64,000 nt of DNA from Poecilobothrus nobilitatus (GCA_947095535.1 OX352772.1:220267488-220331487); one strand, 5' to 3'; counted from the stretch's first letter, positions 10,046 to 21,300 are shown. Numbers and translations are program-made. The notes: generated from the sequence alone by a model not told the origin.

Positions 10046-10190
10046 TTCACTATTAAACAATTCATTTTACATAAAAATGTCAATCTAACATCTTTTTATT
10101 AATTCTATAATATATATGTATATTAACATGCAATTAAATAATGGTTAATATTACATTCACATTAGTAAACTACATATTTGAGTTGCATTC

Positions 10191-11792
10191 TTTTTATACC
10201 CGTATGATAGGATCGGGTATAATAAAATTGCTCCTCCGTTTGTAACACCTCCGAAATAAGCGAGCTAGATATACCTTCAAAGGTATGGATCGGATCAGAA
10301 AAAAATTCTAAGACTTTTCAGCCATGTCCGTCCGGCCGCCCGTCCGTCCGTCCGTCAGCACGCTAACTCAAAAACTAAGAAAGCTAGAATCTTGAAATTT
10401 ACACAAAATATTCTGGGAGTAATTTTTAGGTTCCCTATTTTTTTTGGTTGAGTTTGGACCAAACCTTAGGGTAGCTCTCGAACACCTAACTTTTAGATCC
10501 CCACATTTTTTTTGCAATAGAACTATGAAATTTTAACTACTGATAGATCTCACAAAAATATTAATTTTATTTTTAATAACTTTTTTTGTAGCCCCACCCG
10601 TTACGGGGCTACAGCTCCCCAAAGGTTCAAAAAAGCTCTATATTTAAATTGTTATAGCACAAGTTGTATAAGGTATATCTTCATTTTGAAAACGCCAAAC
10701 GATTACTACTTTTATTAGCTTTAAAAGTATATATACAATAAATATATATTTGTGGCATACGGTGTCTTAATTTACCGTTATGCGAAAATAAAATTTTGCA
10801 AAATCCTTTAACCCTTCTATCTTCTAAACGGTTTAAGTTGGAAACTTGAAATTTTGACAGAAGTTAGATCTTTGAAAATAAGTATGAGTCATTTCAGAAA
10901 TTTTTTTTGTATCACATCATTTGTATTTATTTGTTTAGGAGCTGTAAGAAGTCAAAAACTGAAAATTTCCTATTTTTAAACACCTCTAACTTGAACACCT
11001 GTTAGAATTTTTTTGAAGTAATACACAAAAATTAAAGCTTCAACATCATACTCTTATTTCTGTTAACAACTTTTTTTAATAACATAGGTTTACTTTATAA
11101 TTGACGAAAGTGTTACTTGATTTTTTCAAATTTTCTAACAAATTTCTTCAACAAATTTTTTGCATTTGTTTTATTCGATAATTTGAAATTGTTGAAGATA
11201 TAATGCGTAGTACATAAAAATGTAAATAAATGTACAACATAACGGTTGCTTGAAGAATTTTTATTTATATGATATTGATATATATACATACTTATATAAT
11301 ACCATATCATTCACTAGTGACATATCGTATGTGTCACTAGTGAATGAATGATAAGAGTATATATGTATATTATATAGCGCCGTATTTACATACATATATG
11401 TATTTTATTGTACTTATAAGAAATTATTCTGTCAATGGAATATTTAAATATAATATAATATTTAAAATTATATTTATTATTTTGTACTAAGTAAATTTAA
11501 TATACATTTACCGCTTAGTATTAAATGGTACTATAGAATATTTGAAAAAGTTTTGGATTGATAATCGTTATGTGAAAGGTTAGAATCTGCTTTCCAAGAA
11601 TGTACATATAAACATATAGTTTGAATCTATGTACAACCCATAGTTCTAGAAATTATAAAATTCACCCAAATTATTTTAAAATATTAAAATATTAAAAAAA
11701 TAATATTGTGAGCAGAGTGACAGGCTGTTAACATACTAACGGTTCGTACGGGTATCTAAGAGTTGACAAAGGCAACTGTATTCTTCCTCGTT
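10191..11792 (+). repeat. Long dispersed repeat H, copy 1
   Basis: A 1.6-kb non-coding repeat seen again at 60905-62518 (direct) and 62591-64000 (inverted), with its right part alone at 8091-8577. It opens with the TATACCC...GGGTATA hairpin, has a CCGT tandem block at about 10326-10356, and a CACTAGTG palindrome near 11306-11345. The right end carries CGTACGGGTAT, the inverse of the opening ATACCCGTACG seen in copy 2. A similar TATACCC hairpin plus GTCCGTC block is familiar to me from Drosophila repeats, but this was not checked. No convincing protein frame. Confidence 0.8.
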
Positions 11793-12653
11793 TGACTACA
11801 TATTAATGCATTTTTCTACAACAAAAAAGTCTATGAGAAATTAAAATTCAATTTACTTGAATTTTAGTACCTATGTTTCAATTTTTAATATGTTGTTTTG
11901 TTTTAATTTGTTTACATTCACCGGCTTGGAGCAATTTGAGAAATAATCGCAATGTAAATTATGGTAATTCATTTCCAACAGTAAGTAATTCGCATAATTT
12001 AAATTTTTCAAATAATAAAAATGATAATAATCTCTTTTCGCAAAATGAAATTAATAATTTATTATCAGATGTTTTGACTAATTCAAGTAATTGTGTTAAT
12101 AAAGAACAGCAATTTAATGTTATAACTCAGTTGTAAATTAAATATTTGTATAATAATGTGTAATGATGACATAATTGACACAGGGCAAGCTCGTGTATTA
12201 AAAAATAAGGTTACAGAATTTTTTAACTTTATGTTCTCCAATAATATTCATGTTTGCTTAGTAAAACTTGGCTGGATTCCAGCATTAAAATTTCAAATGC
12301 AAATTAGTAGGTAATCCTACATTTTGGGATCGGAAAAAAATTGTATACCTGGTTGAAATACTAGGCGCACATATAAAAGTAGTAAGAAAATTTTTTATAT
12401 GAAAATAAAAAACAGAAAAATTTTTTTTATTTTTAAATCTATACAGAGCATCTTTAAAATTGAAAAGAAGAAAATGTTGCATTTAAAGGAAATGAAAATA
12501 AAAAACTTGTTCTTTATAATAGCAAAATAATGTACCTATCTACCTTCCTTGAAAAATGTGTAGAGTAAAAAAAAAAGGATAACAATTAAAACTTTTTTCT
12601 GTCTTTTGTTTTATACGCAAATGTAAATGTATTAAAAAAAATTTTTTATATAA
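11306..12653 (+). repeat. Right arm of 1.35-kb inverted repeat
   Basis: Partner of 7230-8577. The two arms look essentially identical by eye, including the ORF and the T-rich tract. The arm starts at the CACTAGTG palindrome inside repeat H copy 1 and ends where sequence of the right Tigger copy takes over, near 12654. Confidence 0.85.
11873..12136 (+). CDS. Putative small secreted Asn-rich protein (87 aa), right arm
   Basis: Identical product to 7747-8010, encoded in the opposite orientation in the right inverted-repeat arm. N-terminal hydrophobic segment LICCFVLICL, then SPAWS as a plausible cleavage region, then an Asn/Ser-rich chain ending in VITQL and TAA. The in-frame ATG at 11873 is the only sensible start because it opens the hydrophobic segment. 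Downstream, about 500 bp of AT-rich sequence leads to the right Tigger copy. No homologue is known to me. Expression is unproven. Confidence 0.4.
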   Translation: MFQFLICCFVLICLHSPAWSNLRNNRNVNYGNSFPTVSNSHNLNFSNNKNDNNLFSQNEINNLLSDVLTNSSNCVNKEQQFNVITQL

Positions 12654-12809
12654 AAAGTTAAGTTATTTTTTTTGTGTTCGTAATAAAAAATTATTAGGTA
12701 AATATTTGATACTGTGAATATTTTTTTGTAAGCAAATTACATAGAAACAAAATACATACATATAATATTTTTTTCTTACCTTATTTAAAAAAAAAATAGG
12801 CTTTATAAA

Positions 12810-14105
12810 ATGCCAAAAAAGGGGAACACCCGTGTTATTGGAGGAGAAAAAAAAAGAACTCGAAAAGCAATAACATTAGAAAAGAAATTAGATGTAATAC
12901 GTCGTTCTGAAACTGGTGAGAGAATTACTGAAATTTCAAAAGTATTAGGCCTCGCAAGATCTACAGTTGGTACTATACTTGATAACAAGGCTAAAATTAA
13001 AGCACAATCACAATCAGCTGCTCCACGAAGTGCTGCAAAACTAACTCGCCATAGAAGTTATATTATGGAAAAAATGGAAAATCTATTAGGTATATGGATC
13101 GAAGATAATAATCAACGTAATATACCTATGAGCACAATGACGATCCAGGAAAAAGGCAAAAGTATTTTTGAAAAATTAAAAGTTGAAAATGGTAATCCAG
13201 CTAGTGAAACTTTCCTCGCCAGTAAAGGTTGGTTTGAAAAATTTAAAAACCGCCACAATTTGCACAATATAAAGTTGAAAGGTGAAGCTGCGAGTTCTGA
13301 TATTACGGCAGCGTGTGATTATCCAAAAATATTAAAACAAATTATAGAAGAAGGACAATATGTTTCGGAACAAATTTTTAACGTAGACGAGACTGACCTG
13401 TACTGGAAACGGATGCCAGAAAGAACTTATATTTCTAAGGATGAAAAGTCTGCACCTGGCTTCAAAGTAGCAAAAGAGCGTTTAACTCTACTTCTCGGGG
13501 GCAATGCAGCTGGAGATTTTAAGTTGAAGCCTCTATTAATATACCTTTCCGAAAATCCTAGAGCTCTCAAAGGATGTAATAAATCCCATTTGCCAATTAT
13601 TTGGAAATCCAACAAAAAAGCATGGATGACTTCAAGTTTATTTGAATCTTGGTTTAAAAACTGTTTTTGTCCCGAAGTCAAACTTTATTTGGAAAAAAAA
13701 AACCTCAGTAATAAAATTCTTTTGCTCCTGGATAATGCTCCAAGCCATCCACTAAACCTACATGAGCTATCTAGTAATGTTCGGATTGAGTACCTGCCTA
13801 AAAATACAACAGCCTTGATTCAACCAATGGATCAAGGCGTGATATCTACATTCAAAGCATATTATTTGCGAAGAACTTTTAAACAACTAATTGTTGCCAG
13901 TGAGATAGATGGAGATGGTTTTGCTTCAATTAAAGCGTTCTGGAAAAATTACAATATTAAAGATGCTATACAGAATATTGCAGAATCATGGAAAGAAATT
14001 GAACCGTCTACAATGAAGGGTGTTTGGAAAAAAATTTGGCCAGAGAATGTTTGCCGATGTTCAAGTTCTTCCGGAAGTTCTTCAAAATATAGTAAATCTT
14101 GGTAA
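12810..14105 (+). pseudogene. Tigger/pogo transposase, DNA-binding and DDD catalytic domains
   Basis: A 431-codon frame for a DDE/D transposase that would cut and paste its own element. Residues 1-60 hold a basic start and an HTH (VIRRSETGERITEISKVL). Residues about 75-160 form the CENP-B-type domain. The catalytic triad is visible as D193 (FNVDETD), D308 (LLLDNAPSH) and D341 (QPMDQGVI), a DD32D spacing in the Tigger/pogo range. Just after VWKKIWPEN the frame is lost and ends at 14105; the rest of the protein continues in the frame of 14020-14574. Repair of one indel around 14040-14060 would be needed for a full chain, so it is called a pseudogene, though only mildly damaged. Confidence 0.85.
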
Positions 14106-14574
14106 TCAACTTGGTTTTGAAGATTTTGTAGAATCAGATGTTACAGATTTAATAAATGCTCATGGAGCTAGTCTTTCCGATGATGATTTGCTACAGTTGG
14201 ACCAAAGTCGTCCACCTGAAAAACACGATAATGAAGATACCATTGCAAATATTTCTCAGGAGCTTTCCACAAAAGACCTGTCTACTGCTCTTTTCCATTT
14301 CGAAGAAGGTATTAAGGTCCTGACCGAAAAAGATGTGAATAACGAACGTATCTTAAAGGTATCTCGAGCTGTAAATGAAGCTATAGATTGTTACAAGCAG
14401 CTATACAAAGAAAAAATAAAATCGGCAACTCAACAAAAATTAACCAGCTTTTTTCAACCAGTTGCTTCCACATCAGCTAATACTACTTTTGACGCCATTC
14501 AAAACTTGGATACCAGCTCTGAAGCGGATTTGAATTCACAATCAGATTGCAGTACATATTTCATCATAAGATAA
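14020..14574 (+). pseudogene. Tigger/pogo transposase C-terminal region with PIP box, shifted frame
   Basis: Continuation of the transposase in another frame. From about 14044 it reads like Tigger C-termini: IVNLGNQLGF, an acidic stretch, and SLSDDDLLQLDQ. At 14431-14454 it encodes QQKLTSFF, a perfect Q-x-x-L-x-x-F-F PCNA-interacting (PIP) box. Pogo transposase is known to bind PCNA through such a motif. The tail is Ser/Thr-rich and ends at TAA 14572-14574. The ATG at 14020 is not a real start; the upstream 431-codon frame is the true N-terminus. Confidence 0.75.
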
Positions 14575-14965
14575 ATGCTCAAAGATCGTAATACATATTA
14601 TTGTGTTTGTAATATAATGGATTAATTTATATTTTTAAAGAATTTTGTTATTTTTAATTAGTTTTGTATGTAAATATGTACATAGTATTTCTGAATTAAT
14701 TTTATTTTTGTTTTTGGATATTTTTATGTATTTAATACTTTATTTTAATAGTTATGTAATAAATATTTTTGAATTATTATCTTAATAAATATTTTTTCTT
14801 TTTTAATAAAATGTATAATTCATATCACTTTTAGTATACATATAACATTATTTTTACATATATGTACCGTATACAATACGTACATACATTAATATGATAT
14901 GTTCGAAAAAAAAATCGATTTACGGAATTTCGATTTACGGACAACTTTTCTGGAACGGAACCCCG

Positions 14966-14983
14966 CCGTTAAGCGAGGGATGG
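14966..14983. repeat. Tigger terminal repeat, 3' end of right copy
   Basis: CCGTTAAGCGAGGGATGG, identical to 9795-9812. The exact outer base and the TA target duplication cannot be fixed from these two sites alone. Confidence 0.7.
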
Positions 14984-15599
14984 GTGAATAAAATAATGTA
15001 AACAAAATATTAAATATAATTACAATTTAATACTTGTACCGAGATGTCCCACATGCTTTAAGGCAAAAGGACCCTAAAAATATCGGCAGATATTAAATCT
15101 GGACGATATAATATAAAAAAAAAACAAATAAAAAATTAAGGGAAAAATATAGAAGGATAGTTTCCTTTTCTAAGAAACAAAAAAAAATATATATATCAAA
15201 AAAATAAAAAAAATAAAAAAATATGGCAAAAGGTAAATTTATTGAAAAATATATTCTGCCCTATGTAAATTTCCAACCAGAAATTTATTCCGGACTAACA
15301 CAGGGAATATTGCTTCACTCTGGTCGAAAAAGAAGGGACAAGTAAATAATAAAATTGAAAATATGAAATACGAAATTGAAACAATTAAAAATATGCTAAC
15401 TCTTATTAGACTGTTATTGTCTTTGATGGCATTAAATTAAAAAAAACACTTGTCTGTAATCAAAACTTATTATTTCTGGATTTTGTGATACCGGCTGTGG
15501 TAGTAGAGAAAAAATAGCAAACGAAGCAACGGTATTCATGCTTAGAGGAATTTTCGAGTCGTGGGAGCTGGTTCTAGATTATTATTATTTTTTTATTCT
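14984..15599. other. AT-rich spacer with second copy of the 55-bp repeat
   Basis: No gene recognised. It holds the 55-bp dispersed repeat at 15145-15199 and short fragments with no domain. It lies between the right Tigger terminus and LINE C. Confidence 0.5.
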
Positions 15600-15625
15600 A
15601 AAACCACAAACTAGGAATATAATCC

Positions 15626-16502
15626 TTAACGGAGAATTAAAGTGTAAGTTTCAGAAGAATCTGTTGAGATTCTTCTTAAATTTTGGTAAATTGTAAATAC
15701 CAAAATCGCCAACTTTTGGGAATACGGTGAATGGTAATAAATTCCACATTTTTGCAGTTCTAACAACAAACGAATTGCTATAACCAGTAGAGTACCACTT
15801 AGGTAAGTCCACATAGTAGGAATGCCCATTTGCTGCCTCTCTTGTAGTGTGTTGTGGTGTTGGAACTGTTTAAGAGGAGGTATCAGTGATTTTATTAATT
15901 TCAACAGAGCAAGTGCCATTACCTACAAAATGTCTATAAAAAAAAGAAAGAGCTCCAATATTACGATGGATGTCAAGTGAAACTATAGTATTACCCACTA
16001 TGGGGTTATTAATTTGACGAATGGCGCGTTTTTGAACTCGATCGAGAAAGTTTAAGGAACTGGATGAGGCGCCAGCCTAAATATGTGAGTTATATTCCAT
16101 CTTAGATCGTATGTACGCTTTATAAATTTTGGACAGGTCCCTTGAAGAGAAATATGATTTACACCTAAAAAGAAAACCGAAGCATTTGGCAGCACTTTTC
16201 GCTATATCAAAAATATTATCATTCCATATTATTTTTTGATTTAACTGCACGCCTAAAATGTTAATGTTTTCCGATCGGTGCACGATTTCCCCGAGAAACC
16301 TTAGATTAGGATTATAATTGGTTTTTTTCAAAGTTATCTGACAGCATTGGGTTTTGTAAGAATTAAACTCCACTATGTTTTTAGAGCCCCAACTAGCGAT
16401 TTTAGTTAGATCATCATTAACTGTATTGGTCATAGACAGTCCAGCTATATCAATTGCAAGGGTTGTGGCATTTGACTTTCTCAGAAAATTATAAGATGCC
16501 AC
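15626..16502 (-). pseudogene. LINE C RT thumb and C-terminal tail
   Basis: 16077-16502 reads through DLTKIASWGSKNIVEFNS, KTQCCQITL, INILGVQLNQ and YKAYIRSKMEYNSHI, the usual thumb order after the YADD motif. Its first residues replace the catalytic YADD segment, which is not seen. 15626-15919 continues with IPPLKQFQ and a damaged C-terminal tail. The two pieces are separated by frameshifts. Confidence 0.65.
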
Positions 16503-16544
16503 TAGGGTGCTGTCGTCGGAGAAACTGTGAATTGGATTGAAGGT

Positions 16545-17582
16545 TTAAAATAGAAGATCGTTGATAAAAATTAAAAAGAAAGTAGGTGCAAGGACGGATC
16601 CTCGAGGAACGATAGCGTTTATTTGAAATGTGTCAGAAGTGCATCCGTAGACCAGAACATACAACGAATACAACGAATTCGAATTTCGAATACAACGATT
16701 CGAAAGATAGTCTTCAATCCATTTGCATAAAACTGAACAGAGTCCTAGAGCTTGACATTTGTTCGACATAGCAGCATGTCATATTCGATCGAAAGCTTTC
16801 GAAATATCAAGAGCAGCAACAGTACATTCACCAAAGTAGTGAATGCTGTTGTTAAGTTTACCACTGAGGTATGTCATAAGATCACCAGTAGATCGGTTGC
16901 TTCTAAAATCGTATGGCCGAGCATGTAAGATACCCTTATCGTCTAAATATTTCTTGAGCTTTCAGTTGATAATAGTTTCCATAACTTTGGAAATGATCGA
17001 AATGATAGCTATAGGTCTGTAGTTTCAGGGGTAGCTTTTGTCATATTTTTGAGGAATTGAGCAACCATGAGCAACCATGAAAACATGAGCAACCCTTCAC
17101 TGACTGGGATAGATACCAGTCGAAAACGAAAGGTAAAAAAGATTTTGTAGAGGTTTCGAAATGGAGAAGGCAGTATTTTTTAGAATCATAGTAGACTTTT
17201 TATCCTTCAGATTCTTCAAAACTTTCACTACAGCTCGATTCCTGAAGTAAATCTTTCCAAATCTACAGGAACGATCAAGTTCAGGAATTGATGGTGGAAG
17301 TTCAGTTAAAGGGAGGAGAGTGAAATTTGCCGCAAAAAGTCTTCCAAACAATTTAGCTTTACCAGACGAATCTGATATGATAGAGTCATTATAACAAATT
17401 AAGGAAGGAAATGAAGGTTTACAAAAGTTCTGCTTGACATTTTTGGCAAATGTCCAGAAAGAACGATTGCAGTTGGGTTGGTGCAGAAGTTTATGCTTCA
17501 ACATCTGGTTTTGTAAGACCTTTTTTTTACAATCATTTCGAACCACTTCATAACTACCCTCTACATGATGCCTCCGAGACAT
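16545..17582 (-). pseudogene. LINE C reverse transcriptase, broken
   Basis: Two open pieces with stops and shifts between them. 17097-17582 is the linker and RT N-terminus (SFWTFAKNVKQNF, then AVVKVLKNLKDKKS). 16545-16769 holds the region after motif A, with WIEDYLSNR, RGSVLAPTFFLIFINDLLF (motif B and following). The stretch 16770-17096 still reads in pieces, including a damaged AAFDRI-like motif A. The RT is not functional. Confidence 0.7.
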
Positions 17583-17827
17583 TAAACTTGTAAAGTTTAA
17601 ACTTTTTCTCTTTCCCTACGATCTAGGTATGAACAGTTTCATACCTAGCTATATAGTTTTACTAAAGGCATCGGTCGAACCCTTTTAAAAAATATTCAGG
17701 CCATCCCAGTTAGGTCGGTTGTAATGCCAGACTAATCTTTTTGAAGTTAAGCTCGGACTAGCAGATATACCTTACAAGAAACTGGTTTTAAAAACGTAAT
17801 GGTTGGAGTTACCAAGCGGTAACCAAG

Positions 17828-18052
17828 TTACCAAGAGTTAACAGAAATTGTATATTTTTCTGGATTTGTGGTTAAAAATAAGTCCGGAAGATGTTGATTA
17901 TGGTCATTTTGATCTGGAATCCTCGCTGAGTTCCTAACAAGTTGAGAAATTTGGAAGAGATTTGAAAATAGTTCAACTTGCCTGCCTTCTGGTGAATTGT
18001 AACTAGAGTAATGGAGCCAGTTTTTGTTGTGAACATTGGAGTTACCAGTCAT
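17828..18052 (-). pseudogene. LINE C endonuclease, C-terminal part
   Basis: Encodes GNSNVHNKNWLHYSS, then EGRQVELF, RIPD and DLFLTTNP, the usual endonuclease order. The metal-binding GDFN motif has become GNSN, so the catalytic Asp is lost. The preceding part of the domain lies at 23810-24176. The apparent start Met at 18052 arises at the junction with LINE A. Confidence 0.7.
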
Positions 18053-18403
18053 TCACATTTCTGACGCTGAATTAAGTAGACGGGCTAATTTTAAATTTTA
18101 ATTTCTTTTTATTTCTTTAATTCTTTACCTATAGTCATAACTTAAATAAAAGAATAATAAAAAAAAAAAAAATATATATATAAACAAAGCAATAAAAAAA
18201 AAGTTAATTACATCAAAAATAAAAGAATTTAAAAGAACTTGAATTAATTTTTTTTTTTCTTTAAAAAAAAAAACTAGAAAACTGTGCTGTGTTTTTGTGT
18301 TAAATATAACAATTACAATATTTGCTGATACAATATTTTAAATTTTTATAATTAAAAATAAAATTTTTTATTTTTTTAACTCAATTTAAAAAAATAAACA
18401 AAC

Positions 18404-19063
18404 ATGAACACAAATAAATGTGACAGCTCTATCTGAACAGTTTTCGATGCAAAAACTAAATTTGTAACATGCAATAGTTTTTGCGAGAAACGCTTCCACC
18501 GAATCTGCCTAAATGCTCCTAGAGGGTGGTATTCCACGTTCTTGGCTCAGTATTTTGTTTGTGAATCATGCTTGGACTATCATGTCAGTATGAATAAGTT
18601 ATTGAACGAAGTCAAAACATCCTTCAATAACATTAAAGAAGAATATACAGAACTTGCAGCTAAATGTCATGACACTATAAAATGTAACTCAGCATATTTT
18701 AATGAAATGGCAAAATACAACGAGTCACTGAATATGACACTGACCAGTACATTTGACAAACAAAAATTTCAACTGAAGCAGAATTTGGTTTCTAAAAATG
18801 ATGAGTTTCTCTTCGCACTAAATAGATTAAATGAATCTTTAAATACGTTGCCTAGTGAGTTAATGTCATCCATTAACTTACAGCTACAGAAACTTTTTGA
18901 TTCAAAGCTAAAGAGTCAACCTTCAGATATTGCAGATAAACGGACTGATCAAATTGGTTCACTTAAAAAGGAAATAGTGAATATGGGGATTAAGTTAGAT
19001 GCTAGTTTGGATACATCTTTCGACACGTTTAGATACAATCAAATCTATCTAAGTCAAAATTAA
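18404..19063 (+). pseudogene. LINE A ORF1, PHD-type zinc finger and coiled region
   Basis: Reading starts at ATG 18404 and runs to TAA 19061-19063 with one internal stop, TGA 18434-18436. The Cys/His order (C...CNSFCEKRFH..C...FVCESC) is a PHD-like C4HC3 finger. The stop falls exactly where the second zinc-ligand Cys sits in the related ORF1 of LINE B, so a Cys codon appears to have become TGA. After the finger comes a helical, Asn/Lys/Glu-rich region (about residues 70-200) likely to form a coiled coil. ORF1 proteins bind LINE RNA. Confidence 0.65.
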
Positions 19064-19120
19064 AAGGACATTTGGACTCAAACTGAAGAACCGTTCAGCT
19101 ACAATTCATTTCATAATTCC

Positions 19121-19468
19121 TTGTTGTTTGAGCCTATAGTCTCTCAAACGGTGGAATTCACTAGTAAAGTGGCTAATGATACTTTGGTTTCAAAATCAAA
19201 TACATCATCTAATAATACCAATGACAATTCATTATTCATTGAAATTCTACAATGTAGTAACAATTTAGCATCAACAGAAGAAGTTCAACACAGTTCTACT
19301 GCAAAAAAAGTTCGGTTTATTCTTCCTAATATTAAAGATATTAATACTGTCATCGATCAGAAATCAACTAAGGAACATTATGACCCTGTAACTATCTTAT
19401 ACTTTTCCAATTTTGCAGCGTCAACAACTTCTAATTATCTTAATAAGTTTTTAAAAAAATACTTTTAA
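19121..19468 (+). pseudogene. LINE A ORF1 middle fragment
   Basis: A 115-codon frame of Ser/Asn/Thr-rich sequence ending KKYF. It lies in the right place for the ORF1 linker but in a different frame from the PHD part. No domain is recognisable. Assignment rests on position only. Confidence 0.4.
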
Positions 19469-19789
19469 TTTAAATAGTGTTAGTCCTAAGAATCTTAGAT
19501 ATAAACCAAAATACAAATCTCTCAAAGTTGTTGTACCTATATTCAAAGTTTGCGATATAATTAATTACAAGCGATGAAAAAAAAGTATAATAATAAAAAA
19601 ATGTGTATGCAATACTAATTTAGAGATTTCACCTACTAACACCAACACGAAGTTTAACACTGACAAAAATAAATGCTTTTGCTATTCCGTTTTTTAGCAC
19701 AAACAACAATAACAAACTTGCAACATCAACATCAACTAGAGGTTCTAAATATCCTAACTTTGTGCAAGGGCCAATCTAATTAATAATAT

Positions 19790-20100
19790 AATAGAAATTA
19801 TATTAATTATAATAGCATTAACAATAATAATAAAAATAAAAAATGTAGACATGAAATAAGTAATAATAATTATAATAATAATAATATTAATAATAATAAT
19901 AAAAGTAATAAAAAAATACTACTAATAAGATTAACAATAATAATAATAATAATAAAAGCAATAACAAAAGTAAAAAAAAAAAATTTCTAATAATAATATT
20001 AATCAGAATAATAATAATAATAATAATATTAATAATAATAACAACAATAACAATAATAACGATATTAATAATACCAATAACAATAATAATGATATTAATA
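19790..20100 (+). repeat. AAT/AAC-rich microsatellite within LINE A ORF1
   Basis: Imperfect AAT and AAC triplets dominate this stretch. In LINE B the equivalent region codes for a poly-Asn/Lys linker (about 31480-31700), so the repeat appears to be an expanded coding linker rather than random satellite DNA. Confidence 0.75.
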
Positions 20101-20505
20101 ATGATAATCTTATCAGTAAATCCGCTAATACTCCCTATTGTTAGAATGAGAAAACAGTCACTAACAGAGGATTGCCAATACGCTTTATCAAGATTTAGAG
20201 ATGAGAAAATTCTTCATAATGTAAGACTTTTCCTTGCTTATTTGCATAACGATTCATATAATCACGTTGTAGAGGGTAAAACAAGAACTCATTTATCTCT
20301 TCTCATCCACAATGAGGGCCTACCATCTAACTTCAAAGATTTATATAATCTTTACCTTAGATACCACAAAGATATAGGCTTCACAACAAAAGAGGTTGAA
20401 GAAGACCTTAAGGCTTATCGCAGTCATTGCGACAGTAACTACTATAATCACCCAAATCAATCTCGTGAGAACTATAACCAGTTTTTTCGTTCGAACTCCA
20501 AGTAA
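20089..20505 (+). pseudogene. LINE A ORF1 C-terminal domain
   Basis: 138 codons homologous to 30784-31185 in LINE B. Shared blocks include ALSRFRDEK/ALSRLREDK, KGKTRTSI-type KTRT, NEGLPS/NEGLPT and DLKAYRSHC-SNYYNH. Strong conservation between two diverged elements shows this domain was under selection. I do not recognise the fold with confidence. The first dozen residues are translated microsatellite, so the true domain begins near PIVRMRKQSL. Confidence 0.65.
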
Positions 20506-21300
20506 ATATGCAAATCTCATCAGTTTATCTAACTCGATAAAAAAAATAGAAATCTCTCAAAATACTAGCCAGATAAATAACATTAAATTTTTTTATCATA
20601 GTGGTAAGAGTGGAAAGCTTAAAAAACTTTATATTGATGCTAAGTCATGTAATTTTAATGTACTAGCTCATGTTTTAGTTAGAGCTCATGTTTTAGTTAG
20701 CTTAACGAATCGTTTAGAAACGAAGAAATTCTTGATGGTAATTTGTCCATTTACAGGAGCTATCGTAACTATCAGTTTACTAACAGTTCGCGCGGTGGTG
20801 GTGTATTATTTGCCGTATGTAATAACTTACCTAGTGTACCTGTAATTACTACATACTACATAGTACTTTTCAATCATTTGAACACCAATTTATTAAAATT
20901 AATTTAGGCACGAGTAATTTATACCTAGGTATTGTTTATTTCCCTCCGAACTCTGATAATTCCTCTTATTCTGAATTTTATAGTGTATATCATAATATCA
21001 TTTTAAATATGAATGAGGAGGACTCGATTTTCGTCTTTGACGATTTCATTCGCCCGGCTCTTTCCTTTGTTTTTGATCATTCTGACGATTTGCTATTACC
21101 AATTAACTGTCAGGACAAGATTGAGTTCGGTCTTATTAGTGAGTTTTATGGCAATAACACTAATCATCATAACACAATCATCTTTGAGTTCTCTACTTTC
21201 ATTCTAGTCTCGAGTAAAACTTACAATAATGAAATTGTATATGATTTCCGTAATGCTGACTACCAAAGCATTAATATTGCTTAATCATCTACTAACTGGG
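20506..21300 (+). pseudogene. LINE A endonuclease, heavily shifted
   Basis: Pieces in three frames: a GGGVLFAVCN block near 20795, LGIVYFPPNSDNSS near 20930, then IFVFDDFI at about 21028 where GDFN is expected (Gly changed to Asp). A short direct repeat around GCTCATGTTTTAGTTA at 20667-20702 replaces the region that should hold the catalytic Glu (LTETW in relatives). Not functional. Confidence 0.5.

Larger units (their letters stand above)
12655..14983 (+). mobile_element. Tigger/pogo DNA transposon, nearly full gene (right copy)
   Basis: Contains part of the 5' UTR, the whole transposase gene with one frameshift, a 3' UTR (14575-14965, no gene) and the 3' terminal repeat. The 5' terminal repeat is missing; the inverted-repeat arm replaces it at about 12654. 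Two CGATTTACGG subterminal repeats occur at about 14915-14940. With only one terminal repeat it is not mobile as it stands. Confidence 0.8.
15600..18048 (-). mobile_element. LINE C, 3' part (Jockey/CR1-like), minus strand
   Basis: A decayed non-LTR element read from 18048 down to about 15600: end of the endonuclease, RT, thumb and C-terminal tail. Its missing 5' endonuclease part lies on the far side of LINE A at 23810-24190, so A split C. GC content is visibly higher than in the flanks. ORF1 was not seen. Confidence 0.75.

Noticed and set aside
11113..11310. Open frame in repeat H, with an equivalent at 62993-63271
   Set aside because: AT-driven composition, no domain, and the frame is not kept in copy 2.
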